From: VBAS01 sp964444975
Lineage (GTDB): Bacteria > Bacteroidota > Bacteroidia > Chitinophagales > Chitinophagaceae
NCBI GenBank assembly: GCA_964444975.1
Contig: CAYUJD010000018.1
Coordinates: 1-52,487, forward strand
Direction: 5' to 3'
Length of the DNA: 52,487 bases
Shown here: piece after piece, positions 9,334 to 18,998 of the stretch
How the letters are laid out: every line of letters begins with the position of its first letter
Position numbering within the stretch: the stretch's first letter is position 1
Program-made: the position numbers and the translations under genes
Notes under the pieces: model-generated
Seen by the model: only the letters and a program-made list of their open reading frames with translations
The model's database searches: none
What the model was told of the DNA's origin: nothing

Positions 9334-11646
9334 ATGAAAAAACCATATTGGGTATTACTGTTTGTGACTGCTGCTGCCATTGCCGCATCTTTATTTATCA
9401 GCAGTAAAAAAAAGCCAAGTACCAGGCTGCCCGTAAAAGTTGATTTCAACATTCACATCCGCCCCATTCTTTCCGACCGCTGTTTCAAATGTCACGGCCC
9501 CGATGTAAGCCAGCGAAAAGGCAACCTGCGGCTCGACATGGCCGACAGCGCTTTTGCAGCACTGAAAGAAAGTCCGGGTCTGTTTGCCCTTGTGCCCGGC
9601 GACCCGAAGCACTCACAGGTTTTTTTGCGCATCTCTTCGGCCGACACGTCAGAACAAATGCCGCCGCCATCATCCAATCTCAGGGTTTCAGAATATGAAA
9701 TACGGCTGATAGAAAAATGGATTAAACAAGGGGCGGAGTACAAACCACACTGGGCTTTTATTACTCCGCAACAGCACCCACTGCCGGAAACTGAAAATAA
9801 AACGTGGGCAAAAAATGAAATTGACCGGTTCATTCTTGAAAAAATGGAGTTGAACGGATTTTCACCGAATGATGAAGCCGATAAAGAACGGTTGCTGAAA
9901 CGGGTTTGCTTCGACCTGACGGGCCTGCCGCCGGTTATTGCAATGCAGGAAAAATTTCTGAATGACGATTCGGAGAATGCGTATGAGAAAATAGTAGACG
10001 AGCTGTTGGCAAGCAAACACTATGGTGAAAAGATGGCGGTGCACTGGCTTGATGTGGCCCGCTATGCCGACAGCCACGGCTACCAGGACGACGGCCTGCG
10101 CACCATGTGGCCGTGGCGTGACTGGGTGATTCATGCCTTTAATGAAAATTATTCTTACGAAAAATTTGTGACCTGGCAGCTTGCCGGCGATTTGCTGCCC
10201 AACCCAACAAAAGAAATGCTGCTGGCTACCGGTTTCAACCGCAATCATAAAATAACGCAGGAAGGCGGCGTCATTGATGAAGAGTACCGGCTGGAATACG
10301 TGACCGACCGCACCAACACTTTCGGCAAAGCCTTTCTTGCTATGACTTTTGAATGTGCCAAATGCCACGACCATAAGTTTAATCCCATTCCGCAAAAATA
10401 TTATTACGGCACGTTTGCATTCTTCAACCAGGTGCCGGAGCGGGGGCTGCTGGGCGACATACAGCTTGCTTCGCTTGCTGATCCTCCGAATATGAAAATC
10501 ACCAGCGATGATGTGAGCAGTGTTTTGCAGTTCATCAATAAAAAAGATACGGCAGCAGTGATGGTAATGATAATGCAAGACAGCAGCAAAACCCGCCCAA
10601 CACATATTTTAAAAAGAGGCGAGTATGATAAGCCGATGGCAGAGGTGGGTTTCAATACACCGCCGAAAATTTTTCCGTTCGATACAACAACATACGAAAA
10701 GAACAGGCTGGGGCTGGCCCGCTGGTTGTTCGATAAAAAACATCCGCTTACTGCAAGGGTTTTTGTGAACCGCATCTGGCAAGAGATATTCGGAAGAGGA
10801 ATCGTAAAAACCTCCGGTGACTTTGGCATGCAGGGCGAAGCGCCATCGCATCCTGAACTGCTCGACTGGCTGGCGCTGGATTTTATGAACAATGGCTGGA
10901 ACATCAAGCGGCTGGTAAAACAAATCGTAATGTCGGCTACTTATCGCCAGTCGTCGGTTATTTCAAAAGAAAAACTTTCAAAAGACCCGGAGAATATTTT
11001 TCTTTCCCGTGCGCCACGATCAAGGTATGCGGCCGAGTTTGTAAAAGACCTGGTGCTGGCCAGCAGCGGACTGATGAATAAAGAAATCGGCGGGCCAAGC
11101 ATCAAACCATATCAGCCCAAAGGCATTTGGGAATCGTCCACTTCAGGCCGCGGGCAGCTGGCAAAGTATGTGCAGGACCATGAAGAAAAACTTTACCGCC
11201 GCGGCATGTACACCTTCATTAAACGCACCGTGCCGCCGCCGGCCATGCTTATGTTTGATGCATCCAACCGCGACCAGTGCGAAGTAAAAAGAGTAAGAAC
11301 AAACACACCGCTGCAGGCATTGGTATTATTAAACGACCCGCAGGTGCTGGAAGCCGCAAGAGTGCTGGCTGAAAAATTATCTGTGGAGAAAACTTCCGCC
11401 GGAGATAAAATTGAAAAAGCATTTCGCCTTATCATTTGCCGGCGGGCAGGCAAAAAAGAAAAACAGATTCTGTTTGACTACTATAAAAGCGAAAAAGAAA
11501 AATTTTTACAACAGCAGGCAAAAGCTGAAAACTTTTTGAAAGCAGGAGAGTACAGGTATGAGCCCGGAATAAGCAAACCCGAAGCAGCGGCGCTGATGCA
11601 GGTGATTCACACCATTTATAATATGGAAGAAGCGGTAACGAAATGA
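9334..11646 (+). CDS. DUF1549/DUF1553 protein with planctomycete cytochrome c domain (PSCyt1-PSCyt2-PSD1)
   Basis: 770-residue exported protein. An N-terminal hydrophobic segment (about 4-22) is followed by a PSCyt1 module with one heme c site, Cys50-x-x-Cys53-His54 (CFKCHGP), and the conserved MPPP motif. The DUF1549 region (NEIDRFILEKM, FDLTGLPP, about 155-360) includes a second CxxCH in FECAKCHDHKFNP. The C-terminal DUF1553 region holds HPLTARVFVNRIWQ, SGDFGMQGEAPSHPELLDWLA and MSATYRQSS. Family members are abundant in Planctomycetes and some Bacteroidota and usually sit beside a DUF1501 gene, as here (4-base ATGA overlap). The biochemical role is unknown; an electron-transfer-linked step in breakdown of organic matter has been suggested for such clusters. 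First gene of the operon 9334-16318. Confidence 0.92.
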   Translation: MKKPYWVLLFVTAAAIAASLFISSKKKPSTRLPVKVDFNIHIRPILSDRCFKCHGPDVSQRKGNLRLDMADSAFAALKESPGLFALVPGDPKHSQVFLRISSADTSEQMPPPSSNLRVSEYEIRLIEKWIKQGAEYKPHWAFITPQQHPLPETENKTWAKNEIDRFILEKMELNGFSPNDEADKERLLKRVCFDLTGLPPVIAMQEKFLNDDSENAYEKIVDELLASKHYGEKMAVHWLDVARYADSHGYQDDGLRTMWPWRDWVIHAFNENYSYEKFVTWQLAGDLLPNPTKEMLLATGFNRNHKITQEGGVIDEEYRLEYVTDRTNTFGKAFLAMTFECAKCHDHKFNPIPQKYYYGTFAFFNQVPERGLLGDIQLASLADPPNMKITSDDVSSVLQFINKKDTAAVMVMIMQDSSKTRPTHILKRGEYDKPMAEVGFNTPPKIFPFDTTTYEKNRLGLARWLFDKKHPLTARVFVNRIWQEIFGRGIVKTSGDFGMQGEAPSHPELLDWLALDFMNNGWNIKRLVKQIVMSATYRQSSVISKEKLSKDPENIFLSRAPRSRYAAEFVKDLVLASSGLMNKEIGGPSIKPYQPKGIWESSTSGRGQLAKYVQDHEEKLYRRGMYTFIKRTVPPPAMLMFDASNRDQCEVKRVRTNTPLQALVLLNDPQVLEAARVLAEKLSVEKTSAGDKIEKAFRLIICRRAGKKEKQILFDYYKSEKEKFLQQQAKAENFLKAGEYRYEPGISKPEAAALMQVIHTIYNMEEAVTK

Positions 11647-13106
11647 AACCCGTTATGCAAAACGAATTTTTCGAAAACAGGCTGAACATTACCCGCAAAC
11701 ATTTTCTTGGCAAGCTGAGCCTTGGCATCGGTAGTGTTGCGCTGGGTTCTTTGCTGATTAAAGATTTGTTCAGCAGCAGCACAGCCGAAGCGCTGCCACC
11801 GGTAGGCATGCCGCATTTTGCTCCCAAAGCAAAACGCATCATTTATCTTTTTCAAAATGGGGCACCGTCGCAACTGGAGACCTTTGATTACAAACCGCTG
11901 CTGAACGAAATGCACGGGCAGGATCTTCCGGCATCAATAAGAATGGGGCAGCGCCTCACGGGCATGACGGCCAACCAGGAAAAATTTCCGCTGGTGGGCT
12001 CAAAGTTTGGTTTCAAACAATACGGGCAATCGGGCACCTGGGTCAGCGACCTGCTGCCCAACACCGGGAAGATTGTTGATGATATCTGTGTGATTAAGTC
12101 CATGCACACCGAAGCCATCAATCATGACCCGGCGCTCACTTTTATGCAAACAGGGGCGCAGCAGGGCAATCGTCCCAGCATGGGCGCCTGGCTGAGTTAT
12201 GGGCTTGGCAGCGAGAATAAAAACCTTCCGGCTTTTTGTGTGTTGTTGTCGAGAGGAAAAGGCAACGGGCAGGGCGTGTATTCAAAACTCTGGACCAACG
12301 GCTTTCTCGACAGCATTCACCAGGGTGTGCAATTCAGCAACAGCGACGAAAGGATTTTGTACCTGAATAATCCCGGCGGCTGTGATAAACACGACAGAAG
12401 AAGGATGCTTGATGAGCTGGCGAAACTCAATACGCTTTCGTTTGAAGAGTTCGGCGACCCGGAAATAAAAACAAAAGTGGAACAGTACGAAATGGCTTAC
12501 CGCATGCAGACGGCCGTGCCGGAGCTTACCGATCTTGCAAAGGAGCCGGATCATATAATTAAAATGTACGGCCCCGAATGTTTGGTTCCGGGAACTTATG
12601 CAGCCAATTGTTTGCTGGCAAGAAAACTTTCAGAGGCTGGCGTTCGCTTTGTGCAATTGTATCACCAGGGATGGGATCAGCATGGAAATCTTGTTGGTGA
12701 AATGCCCGGCCAGGCAAAAGACACCGACCGTGCATCGGCGGCATTGATCATGGATTTAAAACAAAGAGGGTTGCTCGATGAAACATTGGTCATATGGGGC
12801 GGCGAGTTTGGCCGAACCAATTATTGCCAGGGCGAGCTCACCAAAGAAAATTACGGAAGGGATCATCATCCACGGTGCTACAGCATCTGGATGGCGGGCG
12901 GCGGCATCAAACCCGGAACAGTTTTCGGAGAAACGGATGAATTTGGGTACAATATTATCAGGGACCCCGTGCATGTTAACGATTTTCATGCCACCGTGCT
13001 GCACCTGGTGGGATTGAATCATGAAAAACTTGTGTACCGTCATCTTGGCCGCCGCTACCGGCTTACCGATGTGGCGGGTGAAGTGGTGAAAGGAATACTT
13101 GCATAA
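11643..13106 (+). CDS. DUF1501 domain-containing protein
   Basis: 487-residue exported protein that overlaps the stop of the preceding gene (ATGA), the classical partner of DUF1549/DUF1553 proteins. The N terminus (NITRKHFLGKLSLGIGSVALGSLL, split here at about residue 13) resembles a Tat- or Sec-type export signal without a perfect twin-Arg. The body has the alkaline-phosphatase/sulfatase-like fold marks of DUF1501: IYLFQNGAPSQLETFD, FMQTGAQQGNRPSMGAWLSYGLG, FVQLYHQGWDQHGN, VIWGGEFGRTNY and GRDHHPRCYSIWMAGGGIK, giving His/Asp residues suited to metal binding. Substrate unknown. Confidence 0.92.
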   Translation: MKPVMQNEFFENRLNITRKHFLGKLSLGIGSVALGSLLIKDLFSSSTAEALPPVGMPHFAPKAKRIIYLFQNGAPSQLETFDYKPLLNEMHGQDLPASIRMGQRLTGMTANQEKFPLVGSKFGFKQYGQSGTWVSDLLPNTGKIVDDICVIKSMHTEAINHDPALTFMQTGAQQGNRPSMGAWLSYGLGSENKNLPAFCVLLSRGKGNGQGVYSKLWTNGFLDSIHQGVQFSNSDERILYLNNPGGCDKHDRRRMLDELAKLNTLSFEEFGDPEIKTKVEQYEMAYRMQTAVPELTDLAKEPDHIIKMYGPECLVPGTYAANCLLARKLSEAGVRFVQLYHQGWDQHGNLVGEMPGQAKDTDRASAALIMDLKQRGLLDETLVIWGGEFGRTNYCQGELTKENYGRDHHPRCYSIWMAGGGIKPGTVFGETDEFGYNIIRDPVHVNDFHATVLHLVGLNHEKLVYRHLGRRYRLTDVAGEVVKGILA

Positions 13107-13115
13107 AAAAGAAGA

Positions 13116-15281
13116 ATGAAACTTTTCCAGCGCATTTTATCCAATCTCAGCTTTTTTATTCTCGTGATGCTTTTGTTCTTGCTGTTGTTTCAAAACAAAG
13201 TATCGCTGCCGCCGGTATTGCAGGCAACCGGAAGAACGCACCCCCTGCTGCTGCACCTTCCCATCGGGTTCATCATTCTGTCTTTCATCTTATGGTTATT
13301 CAGGAAACAGGTGGATGCGGCAGCATTTGAGAAAATGTTTGTACTTGTGCTGCACATCGCTGCATTTACCGCTGTACTTACTGCGCTGCTTGGTTTTTTT
13401 CTTTCAAAAGAAGAAGGGTATGATATCGAGTTACTTTTAAAACATAAATTTCTGGGAGTAACGACGGCAATCTTTTCTTATTTGCTTTTGCTTCTTTACC
13501 CCCGGGCGCCGGGAAAGAAAAAGATTTTTGGAGGAGCCTTGACACTTACACTTGCTGCAATAATTTTTGGCAGCCACTTCGGCTCTGTGCTAACGCATGG
13601 CGAAGACTTTGTTTGGACGCCATTGCAGAAAGAAGAAGCGGAAAATGAAATAATCACCGGCAGCAGCACTTTATTTTCCGCAGCTGTCCGGCCGATTCTG
13701 AAATCAAAATGTTTTAGCTGTCACAACGAAAGAAAGGCCAAAGGCGGGCTGGTGATGACATCAGAAGAAAAAATTTTAGCCGGGGGCAAAAATGGCCCTG
13801 CCTGGAAAGCCGGCGATGCGCAGAACAGCCGGCTGATTCAAAACATCAACCGGCCCGAAGAAGAAAAAAAACACATGCCGCCAAAAGGGAAACCGCAACT
13901 CACGCCTGATGAAATGGATTTTCTGTTTGCCTGGATAGAAGCCGGCGCCGACATGAAGAAGCGGCTGAATGAATATGATGATAACGATACGCTGAAAATT
14001 CTTGCTTCCCGGTTCATCCGCCAAACAGCAGAGGTGGTAGAAGAAAAACAATATGCATTTAAGGCCGCTTCGTTTTCGCTGGTGCAGAAATTAAACGACC
14101 CGTTCTGTTCGGTATTTCCGCTTTCGCAAAATTCACCGGCCCTGCAGGCAGATTTTTTTGTGCGGGAAAAATTTGACAGGAATAAGCTGCAGGAACTTTT
14201 AAAAGTAAAAGAACAGCTGGTAAACCTGAACCTGGGCAATATGCCGGCTATGGATGAAGACATGAAAACCGTTTCTTCATTTACCCATCTTGAAAAGCTG
14301 AATTTAAACAACACAGCCATCAGCAACAAAGGGCTGGAGGAAATCAAAAAGCTGAAGATGCTGCAATCGCTTTCGCTGGCCGGCACCAAAGTGGATAAAA
14401 ACGCTGCCCCGCTTTTTGCACAGCTTGATTCACTGAAGGAAGTGTTTACCTGGAACAGCGGGATTTCGCCGGCCGATGCAGCAGCTTTACAAAGGCAGTA
14501 CAAAAAAATACATTTCAACAGCGGCTATGTACCCGGTGAAAAGGAAATTCTTTTTCTCACTCCGCCGTCAGTGAAGAACGAAGAATTTGTACTGGCAGAA
14601 AATGAAAGAATAGAATTAAAACATGCGGTGCCCGGTGTTACTATCCGCTACACTACCGACGGAAGCATTCCTGACAGCAGCAGTTCGCCGGTTTATAAAG
14701 AAGCGATTGAGGCGGACAGAAACATGGTTGTAAAAGCAAGAGCCGTAAAACCCGGCTGGTACAGCAGCCCCGTGGCGGAGTTTTCTTTTTTTAAAAAAGG
14801 TAGAAAACCGACGAATGCCGAACTGATTAATCCGCCCGATGAAAAGTACAAAGGCGAAGGCGAAAAAACGCTCATTGACGGCAAGCTGGGAGCCGCTGAA
14901 AATTTCAACGATGCAGCATGGCTTGGCTTCAGGGAAAAACCGTTTGCCGCCTGGTTTTATTTTGCCGAAGAACCGGTGATCGGCCGCATCTGCATCAGGT
15001 ACAACAAAAGCATTCCGTCATATCTGCTGCCGCCGGCTGAAGTTGAGGTATGGGGCGGCTATGATAAAATCAAAATGAAACTGCTGAAGAAAGTATCGCC
15101 GTGGCCGGCAACAAAAGAAGAACTGAATGCCGTGAAAGCCGAAACAGTGATGATTGAAATTCCCCCTTCTTCTTTCAGGTATTATAAGGTGGTGGCGAAA
15201 AACCTGCTGCGGCTTCCGGCATGGCATCCGGGCAAAGGCGACCGGGCCTGGGTGTTTATTGATGAAATCTTTTTTAATTAA
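13116..15281 (+). CDS. Multidomain membrane cytochrome c protein (DUF2231-like TM, PSCyt1, LRR, chitobiase-C-like)
   Basis: 721-residue protein built from several modules. The N-terminal part carries about four membrane helices with HPLLLHLPIGF (about residues 10-155), resembling DUF2231-type membrane domains. A PSCyt1 heme c module follows: Cys199-x-x-Cys202-His203 and HMPPKGKPQLT. Then come a short leucine-rich-repeat block (about 365-450; LVNLNLGN, LEKLNLNN, LQSLSLAG), a chitobiase C-terminal-like beta domain (VTIRYTTDGSIPDSSSSPVY) and a discoidin-like C-terminal domain (LIDGKLGAAENF to AEVEVWGG). The architecture suggests a periplasmic, carbohydrate-touching redox protein anchored in the inner membrane; substrate not deducible. 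It starts 9 bases after the DUF1501 stop. Confidence 0.88.
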   Translation: MKLFQRILSNLSFFILVMLLFLLLFQNKVSLPPVLQATGRTHPLLLHLPIGFIILSFILWLFRKQVDAAAFEKMFVLVLHIAAFTAVLTALLGFFLSKEEGYDIELLLKHKFLGVTTAIFSYLLLLLYPRAPGKKKIFGGALTLTLAAIIFGSHFGSVLTHGEDFVWTPLQKEEAENEIITGSSTLFSAAVRPILKSKCFSCHNERKAKGGLVMTSEEKILAGGKNGPAWKAGDAQNSRLIQNINRPEEEKKHMPPKGKPQLTPDEMDFLFAWIEAGADMKKRLNEYDDNDTLKILASRFIRQTAEVVEEKQYAFKAASFSLVQKLNDPFCSVFPLSQNSPALQADFFVREKFDRNKLQELLKVKEQLVNLNLGNMPAMDEDMKTVSSFTHLEKLNLNNTAISNKGLEEIKKLKMLQSLSLAGTKVDKNAAPLFAQLDSLKEVFTWNSGISPADAAALQRQYKKIHFNSGYVPGEKEILFLTPPSVKNEEFVLAENERIELKHAVPGVTIRYTTDGSIPDSSSSPVYKEAIEADRNMVVKARAVKPGWYSSPVAEFSFFKKGRKPTNAELINPPDEKYKGEGEKTLIDGKLGAAENFNDAAWLGFREKPFAAWFYFAEEPVIGRICIRYNKSIPSYLLPPAEVEVWGGYDKIKMKLLKKVSPWPATKEELNAVKAETVMIEIPPSSFRYYKVVAKNLLRLPAWHPGKGDRAWVFIDEIFFN

Positions 15282-15286
15282 TTGTT

Positions 15287-16318
15287 ATGAAACGCAAAGA
15301 ATTTCTATACAACGGTTCTGTGCTTATAGCCGGCTCGCTGGTGGCAAGAGAAAGCCTTGTTGAGATAATAAATGGACAAACCATTTACGGCCAGAATGGA
15401 AAACGATACCGGCTGGTGAAGGACTGGGTGAAAACAGATGCAGCTACTCTGCCGGTGAATGATTGCCACGAAATGGTGCAGGATGCCAAAGGACGCATAA
15501 TACTACTGACCAATGAAACAAAAAACAATGTCATTTTTTTTAATAAAAAAGGAAAGCTGCTGAAGACATGGGGTCACGATTTTCCTGGCGGGCACGGACT
15601 TACTCTCTGGGACGAAAAAGAACAGCTGCTTTTTGTGACAGATACGGTAAAGAACCAGTTTTACAAAACCACGCTGGATGGGAAAATTCTGCAGACCTGG
15701 AACTACCCGGTGGAATCAGGAAAATATTTTGACGCGAAACGGTTTATACCGACAGAAACAACAATTACTAAAGACGGGGAAGTCTATTGCGCCGATGGTT
15801 ACGGTATGCAGTACATCATGCATTACGATGCGCAGGGTAAACTGAAAAATATTTTTGGCGGCCGGGGCAATGAAGAAAAACATCTTGATAATGCACACGG
15901 AATCACCATTGATTACCGCAGCACACCCGAAACAGTAATCATTACCGACCGCACCCGCTGCTGCTTCAAGCGATTTACGATGAGCGGCGAATACCTTGAA
16001 ACCATTTCGCTGCCCGGCGCCTGTGTTTGCCGGCCGGTTATTAAAGGTGATTATTTGTATGCAGCAGTTCTTCGTTCACCCAATCTTGACAATGCCGATT
16101 CCGGCTTTGTAATTATTCTGAACAAAGAAAACAAAGTGGTGTCGGTTCTTTGCGGTTCCGAAGCAGTGTATGAAAACGGGAAGCTGAAACCCTTTTACCA
16201 GACGGATAAAGTTTTCAAACATCCGCATGACGTGCTGGTAGACGATGAAGAAAACCTGTATGTGTGGCAGTGGAACTCCGGGAAAGTGTATCCCTATAAA
16301 TTTGTCCCGGTGGTTTAA
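15287..16318 (+). CDS. NHL-like six-bladed beta-propeller protein
   Basis: 343-residue protein starting 5 bases after the cytochrome gene, last of the operon. The N terminus (FLYNGSVLIAGSLVA) looks like an export signal. Repeated NHL-type blade signatures are visible: HEMVQDAKGRIILLTNE, FFNKKGKLLKTWG, HGLTLWDEKEQLLFVTD, GEVYCADGYG, AHGITIDYRS and HPHDVLVDDEENLYVWQW. Such propellers often bind partners or ligands; a relation to the propeller lyase domain of peptidylglycine-amidating enzymes is possible. It shares its last bases with the oppositely oriented corA stop (4-base overlap). Confidence 0.82.
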   Translation: MKRKEFLYNGSVLIAGSLVARESLVEIINGQTIYGQNGKRYRLVKDWVKTDAATLPVNDCHEMVQDAKGRIILLTNETKNNVIFFNKKGKLLKTWGHDFPGGHGLTLWDEKEQLLFVTDTVKNQFYKTTLDGKILQTWNYPVESGKYFDAKRFIPTETTITKDGEVYCADGYGMQYIMHYDAQGKLKNIFGGRGNEEKHLDNAHGITIDYRSTPETVIITDRTRCCFKRFTMSGEYLETISLPGACVCRPVIKGDYLYAAVLRSPNLDNADSGFVIILNKENKVVSVLCGSEAVYENGKLKPFYQTDKVFKHPHDVLVDDEENLYVWQWNSGKVYPYKFVPVV

Positions 16319-17424
16319 AACCAGCCCCGCTTATTAAAAATCCAGAGCATCCAGATAGGAATGAGCAACATAATGCCCACGGCAATGTAAAAACCCCAGG
16401 GATAGTGGCTGTATGGGATGATGTCGAAGTTCATTCCGAAAATGCCGCCGATTACGGTGGCGGGGGCCAGTAAACAGGTCACAATAGCCATTACCTTCAT
16501 CACTTCATTCATCTTCAGGTTTACGTTGTTGATGTAGAGATCCTGCATGTTAATCATAATATCGCGGTAGGTTTCGCTCAGGTCGTTGGCCTGCACGATG
16601 TGGTCGTACACGTCTTTGAAATATTTGGTGGTTCGTTCTTCCAGCAGGTCGCTTTCGCTGCGCATGAAGCCGTTCACCAGGTCACGCACCGGGGCTATAT
16701 TTCTTTTCAGCACAATCAGCTCTTTGCGCAGCTGGTTTATTTTTGCCAGGCTGCGCTTGTTGCTGTTACGCACCACTTCTTCTTCCAGTTCTTCGATGCG
16801 GTCGCCCAGTTTTTCCATTACAATAAAATAATGATCAACGATCAGGTCGAGCATGGTATAGCACAGGTAGTCGGCGCCGCCCTGCCGCAAGCGGCTGCTG
16901 CCCAGTTTCAGTTTTTCACGCAGCGAGTTGAACACATCGCGGCTGGCATCTTCCTGGAAGCTGAGCAGGAAATTTTTTCCCAGCACAATGCTGATCTGCT
17001 CCTGCTCCACAGCCTGCTGTTCGGGATTATAATAAAGCATATTCAGCAAACAGAACAGGATCTTGTCCAGCTCATCCATTTTGGGCCGCTGGTTGATGCT
17101 GAGAATGTCTTCCTGTATCAGGGGGTGTACCCCAAAGTGATTGCACAGCACTTCCACATCGGCCTTGCGGATGCCGTCAATGTTAATCCAGCTGGTGGTG
17201 CCGGCCGTTATATAGCGGAAGCATTCTTCCACGGAAACCGGTTCGTGCATTTCAAAAGCATTGTCGTTGTAATCATAAACGGTAATCCGCATTTCTTTCG
17301 AGTCTTCACGCACAGGAATCACCGTTGGGTTCTGGCTCAGAATTTCCCTTGTGCGGCGGGTCCCAAACAGGTTCAGCGGCACCAGGTAGCGCAAATATTT
17401 TTCCGGTTTCAGCTTTACGTTCAT
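16315..17424 (-). CDS. corA: CorA-type magnesium/cobalt transporter
   Basis: Inner-membrane divalent cation channel. A long cytoplasmic N-terminal domain includes TTSWINIDGI, HPLIQEDILSINQRPKMDE and the coiled region DRIEELEEEVV. The end has two membrane helices with the selectivity motif GMN (FGMNFDIIPY) between them and a basic tail (NKRGWF). The order and spacing match Thermotoga-type CorA. The frame is open to 17655, but that would overlap the divergent rhomboid gene; starts at 17424 (MNVKLKPEKYL) or 17454 (MDFFSYL) are reasonable, and I take 17424. Confidence 0.93.
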   Translation of the reverse strand: MNVKLKPEKYLRYLVPLNLFGTRRTREILSQNPTVIPVREDSKEMRITVYDYNDNAFEMHEPVSVEECFRYITAGTTSWINIDGIRKADVEVLCNHFGVHPLIQEDILSINQRPKMDELDKILFCLLNMLYYNPEQQAVEQEQISIVLGKNFLLSFQEDASRDVFNSLREKLKLGSSRLRQGGADYLCYTMLDLIVDHYFIVMEKLGDRIEELEEEVVRNSNKRSLAKINQLRKELIVLKRNIAPVRDLVNGFMRSESDLLEERTTKYFKDVYDHIVQANDLSETYRDIMINMQDLYINNVNLKMNEVMKVMAIVTCLLAPATVIGGIFGMNFDIIPYSHYPWGFYIAVGIMLLIPIWMLWIFNKRGWF

Positions 17425-17554
17425 AACAACGGGAAGGTAGGAAAAGAAATCCATCAGCGAACGGCCGGGGTCATGAAAAGGCAGGAAGTGGCACAACAGG
17501 AATTCTTTTTGTAAACCAGAATAAATGTTGCATTTTGAAATCAAATTATTTCCG

Positions 17555-18994
17555 ATGCCTTCACTGAAAAAAGAATTTTCATTTCCCGGATACAGCAGCG
17601 AACAACTGCTGCAGCTTTCGTATGGTACGGCGCTGCAACTGGGCTGGATGCCCATATACGCCGGGCCCCATGCCCTGGTAGTTTACACGCCGAGAAAATG
17701 GAATACATACGATGATGAGGTGATGATAGAAACAGCCGGTGACAGTTTAATTGTCACCAGCAGCCTTGTTCATGGTGAATCGTTTGACCTGCTGGGAAAA
17801 AATAAAAAACACATTAATGAATTTATTAAGGCTTTTGAAAACATTAAAATCGCTGCGCCACAACCCGAATGGTCGGCGGCCATTGAGAAGCTGCGACAGC
17901 AAACAATGGTAACGGCAAAGGAAGAAGAAAAGCAGGCCGAAGAAGTGGACCGGGTAATGAAGTTTTCTACCGGGAACAAAATACTCACGTACGGTATCAT
18001 CGGCATAAACATCCTTGTGTTCCTGGCTATGGTGATAAGCGGGGTAAATTTTATTTCGCCTTCAGGCGAAGATCTCATAAAATGGGGAGCCAATTTTAAA
18101 CCCTATACACTTGGCGATGACTGGTGGCGGCTGCTTACCTGTGTCTTTGTTCATATCGGCATCATTCATCTTCTCTTTAATATGTATGCACTGTACATGG
18201 CGGGGCTGTACCTGGAGCCAATGCTTGGTAAATTACGGTTCCTGTCGGCCTATTTATGCACCGGAATTATTGCCAGCATCATAAGCCTTTGGTGGCATAA
18301 AGACAATATGGTAAGTGCCGGCGCATCGGGCGCCATCTTTGGTATGTATGGCGTGTTTCTTGCCTTGCTTTCCACCAATCTTATTCCCAGGCAAATCAGG
18401 AACAGCCTGCTGAAAAGTATCGGGATTTTTATTGCCTATAATCTTATTTATGGCTTGCGGTCGGGAGTTGATAATGCAGCTCATGTGGGCGGCTTGCTGT
18501 CGGGTGTCGTGGCCGGCTATATTTTTTATCTTGATATTGGCAAAAAAATAAATACCGGCAGGCTAACAACTTCTTTGTTGATAATTGTATTAACTATTGC
18601 AGGTACCTGGTTTTTTCTAACAGGCTACAAAGACGATTCAGTTAAATTCAACCAGCTGCTGACTGAATACTCCATGCAGGAAGAGGAAGCCATCAAGGGT
18701 GCCCAGCCAGGCACCGGCATGACGGCCGCTGAGTTTAAATTCCAGCTTGAAAAGTCAGCGCTTCCGGCCTGGCAAAACAATAAGATGATTCTTCAGCAAA
18801 TGGAACAGCTGAATCTTTCTGCTGCCCTTAAAAACTTACAGCAGCAATTGAAAGAATATACTGCGCTGCGGTTTGAAGAAACACAGCTGCTCATCAAAGC
18901 CCAGGATATGCCGGAAGGGAGCTTTGAAAATGAACTTACAGAGATTGGACAAAAAATTGAAGAAGTGTTGAAAAAAATAAACAGCAAAGAATAA
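17555..18994 (+). CDS. Rhomboid family intramembrane serine protease with N-terminal extension
   Basis: 479-residue protein. A soluble N-terminal part of about 150 residues ends in a charged helix (KEEEKQAEEVDR) and precedes six membrane segments. The active site is complete: HIGIIHLLFN in the second segment, nucleophile Ser258 in GASGAIFG, and His310 in NAAHVGGLLSG. A C-terminal soluble tail (about 370-479) is helical. Rhomboids cut membrane-spanning substrates within or near the bilayer; the substrate is unknown. I chose the ATG at 17555 because the alternative at 17525 lies in the promoter space shared with corA. It converges on kdsB with a 4-base gap. Confidence 0.92.
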   Translation: MPSLKKEFSFPGYSSEQLLQLSYGTALQLGWMPIYAGPHALVVYTPRKWNTYDDEVMIETAGDSLIVTSSLVHGESFDLLGKNKKHINEFIKAFENIKIAAPQPEWSAAIEKLRQQTMVTAKEEEKQAEEVDRVMKFSTGNKILTYGIIGINILVFLAMVISGVNFISPSGEDLIKWGANFKPYTLGDDWWRLLTCVFVHIGIIHLLFNMYALYMAGLYLEPMLGKLRFLSAYLCTGIIASIISLWWHKDNMVSAGASGAIFGMYGVFLALLSTNLIPRQIRNSLLKSIGIFIAYNLIYGLRSGVDNAAHVGGLLSGVVAGYIFYLDIGKKINTGRLTTSLLIIVLTIAGTWFFLTGYKDDSVKFNQLLTEYSMQEEEAIKGAQPGTGMTAAEFKFQLEKSALPAWQNNKMILQQMEQLNLSAALKNLQQQLKEYTALRFEETQLLIKAQDMPEGSFENELTEIGQKIEEVLKKINSKE

Positions 18995-18998
18995 CGGT

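Noticed and set aside
16600..17514. 304-codon open frame opposite corA
   Set aside because: Antisense shadow of a well-recognised CorA gene; composition rich in His/Gln/Phe and no family look.
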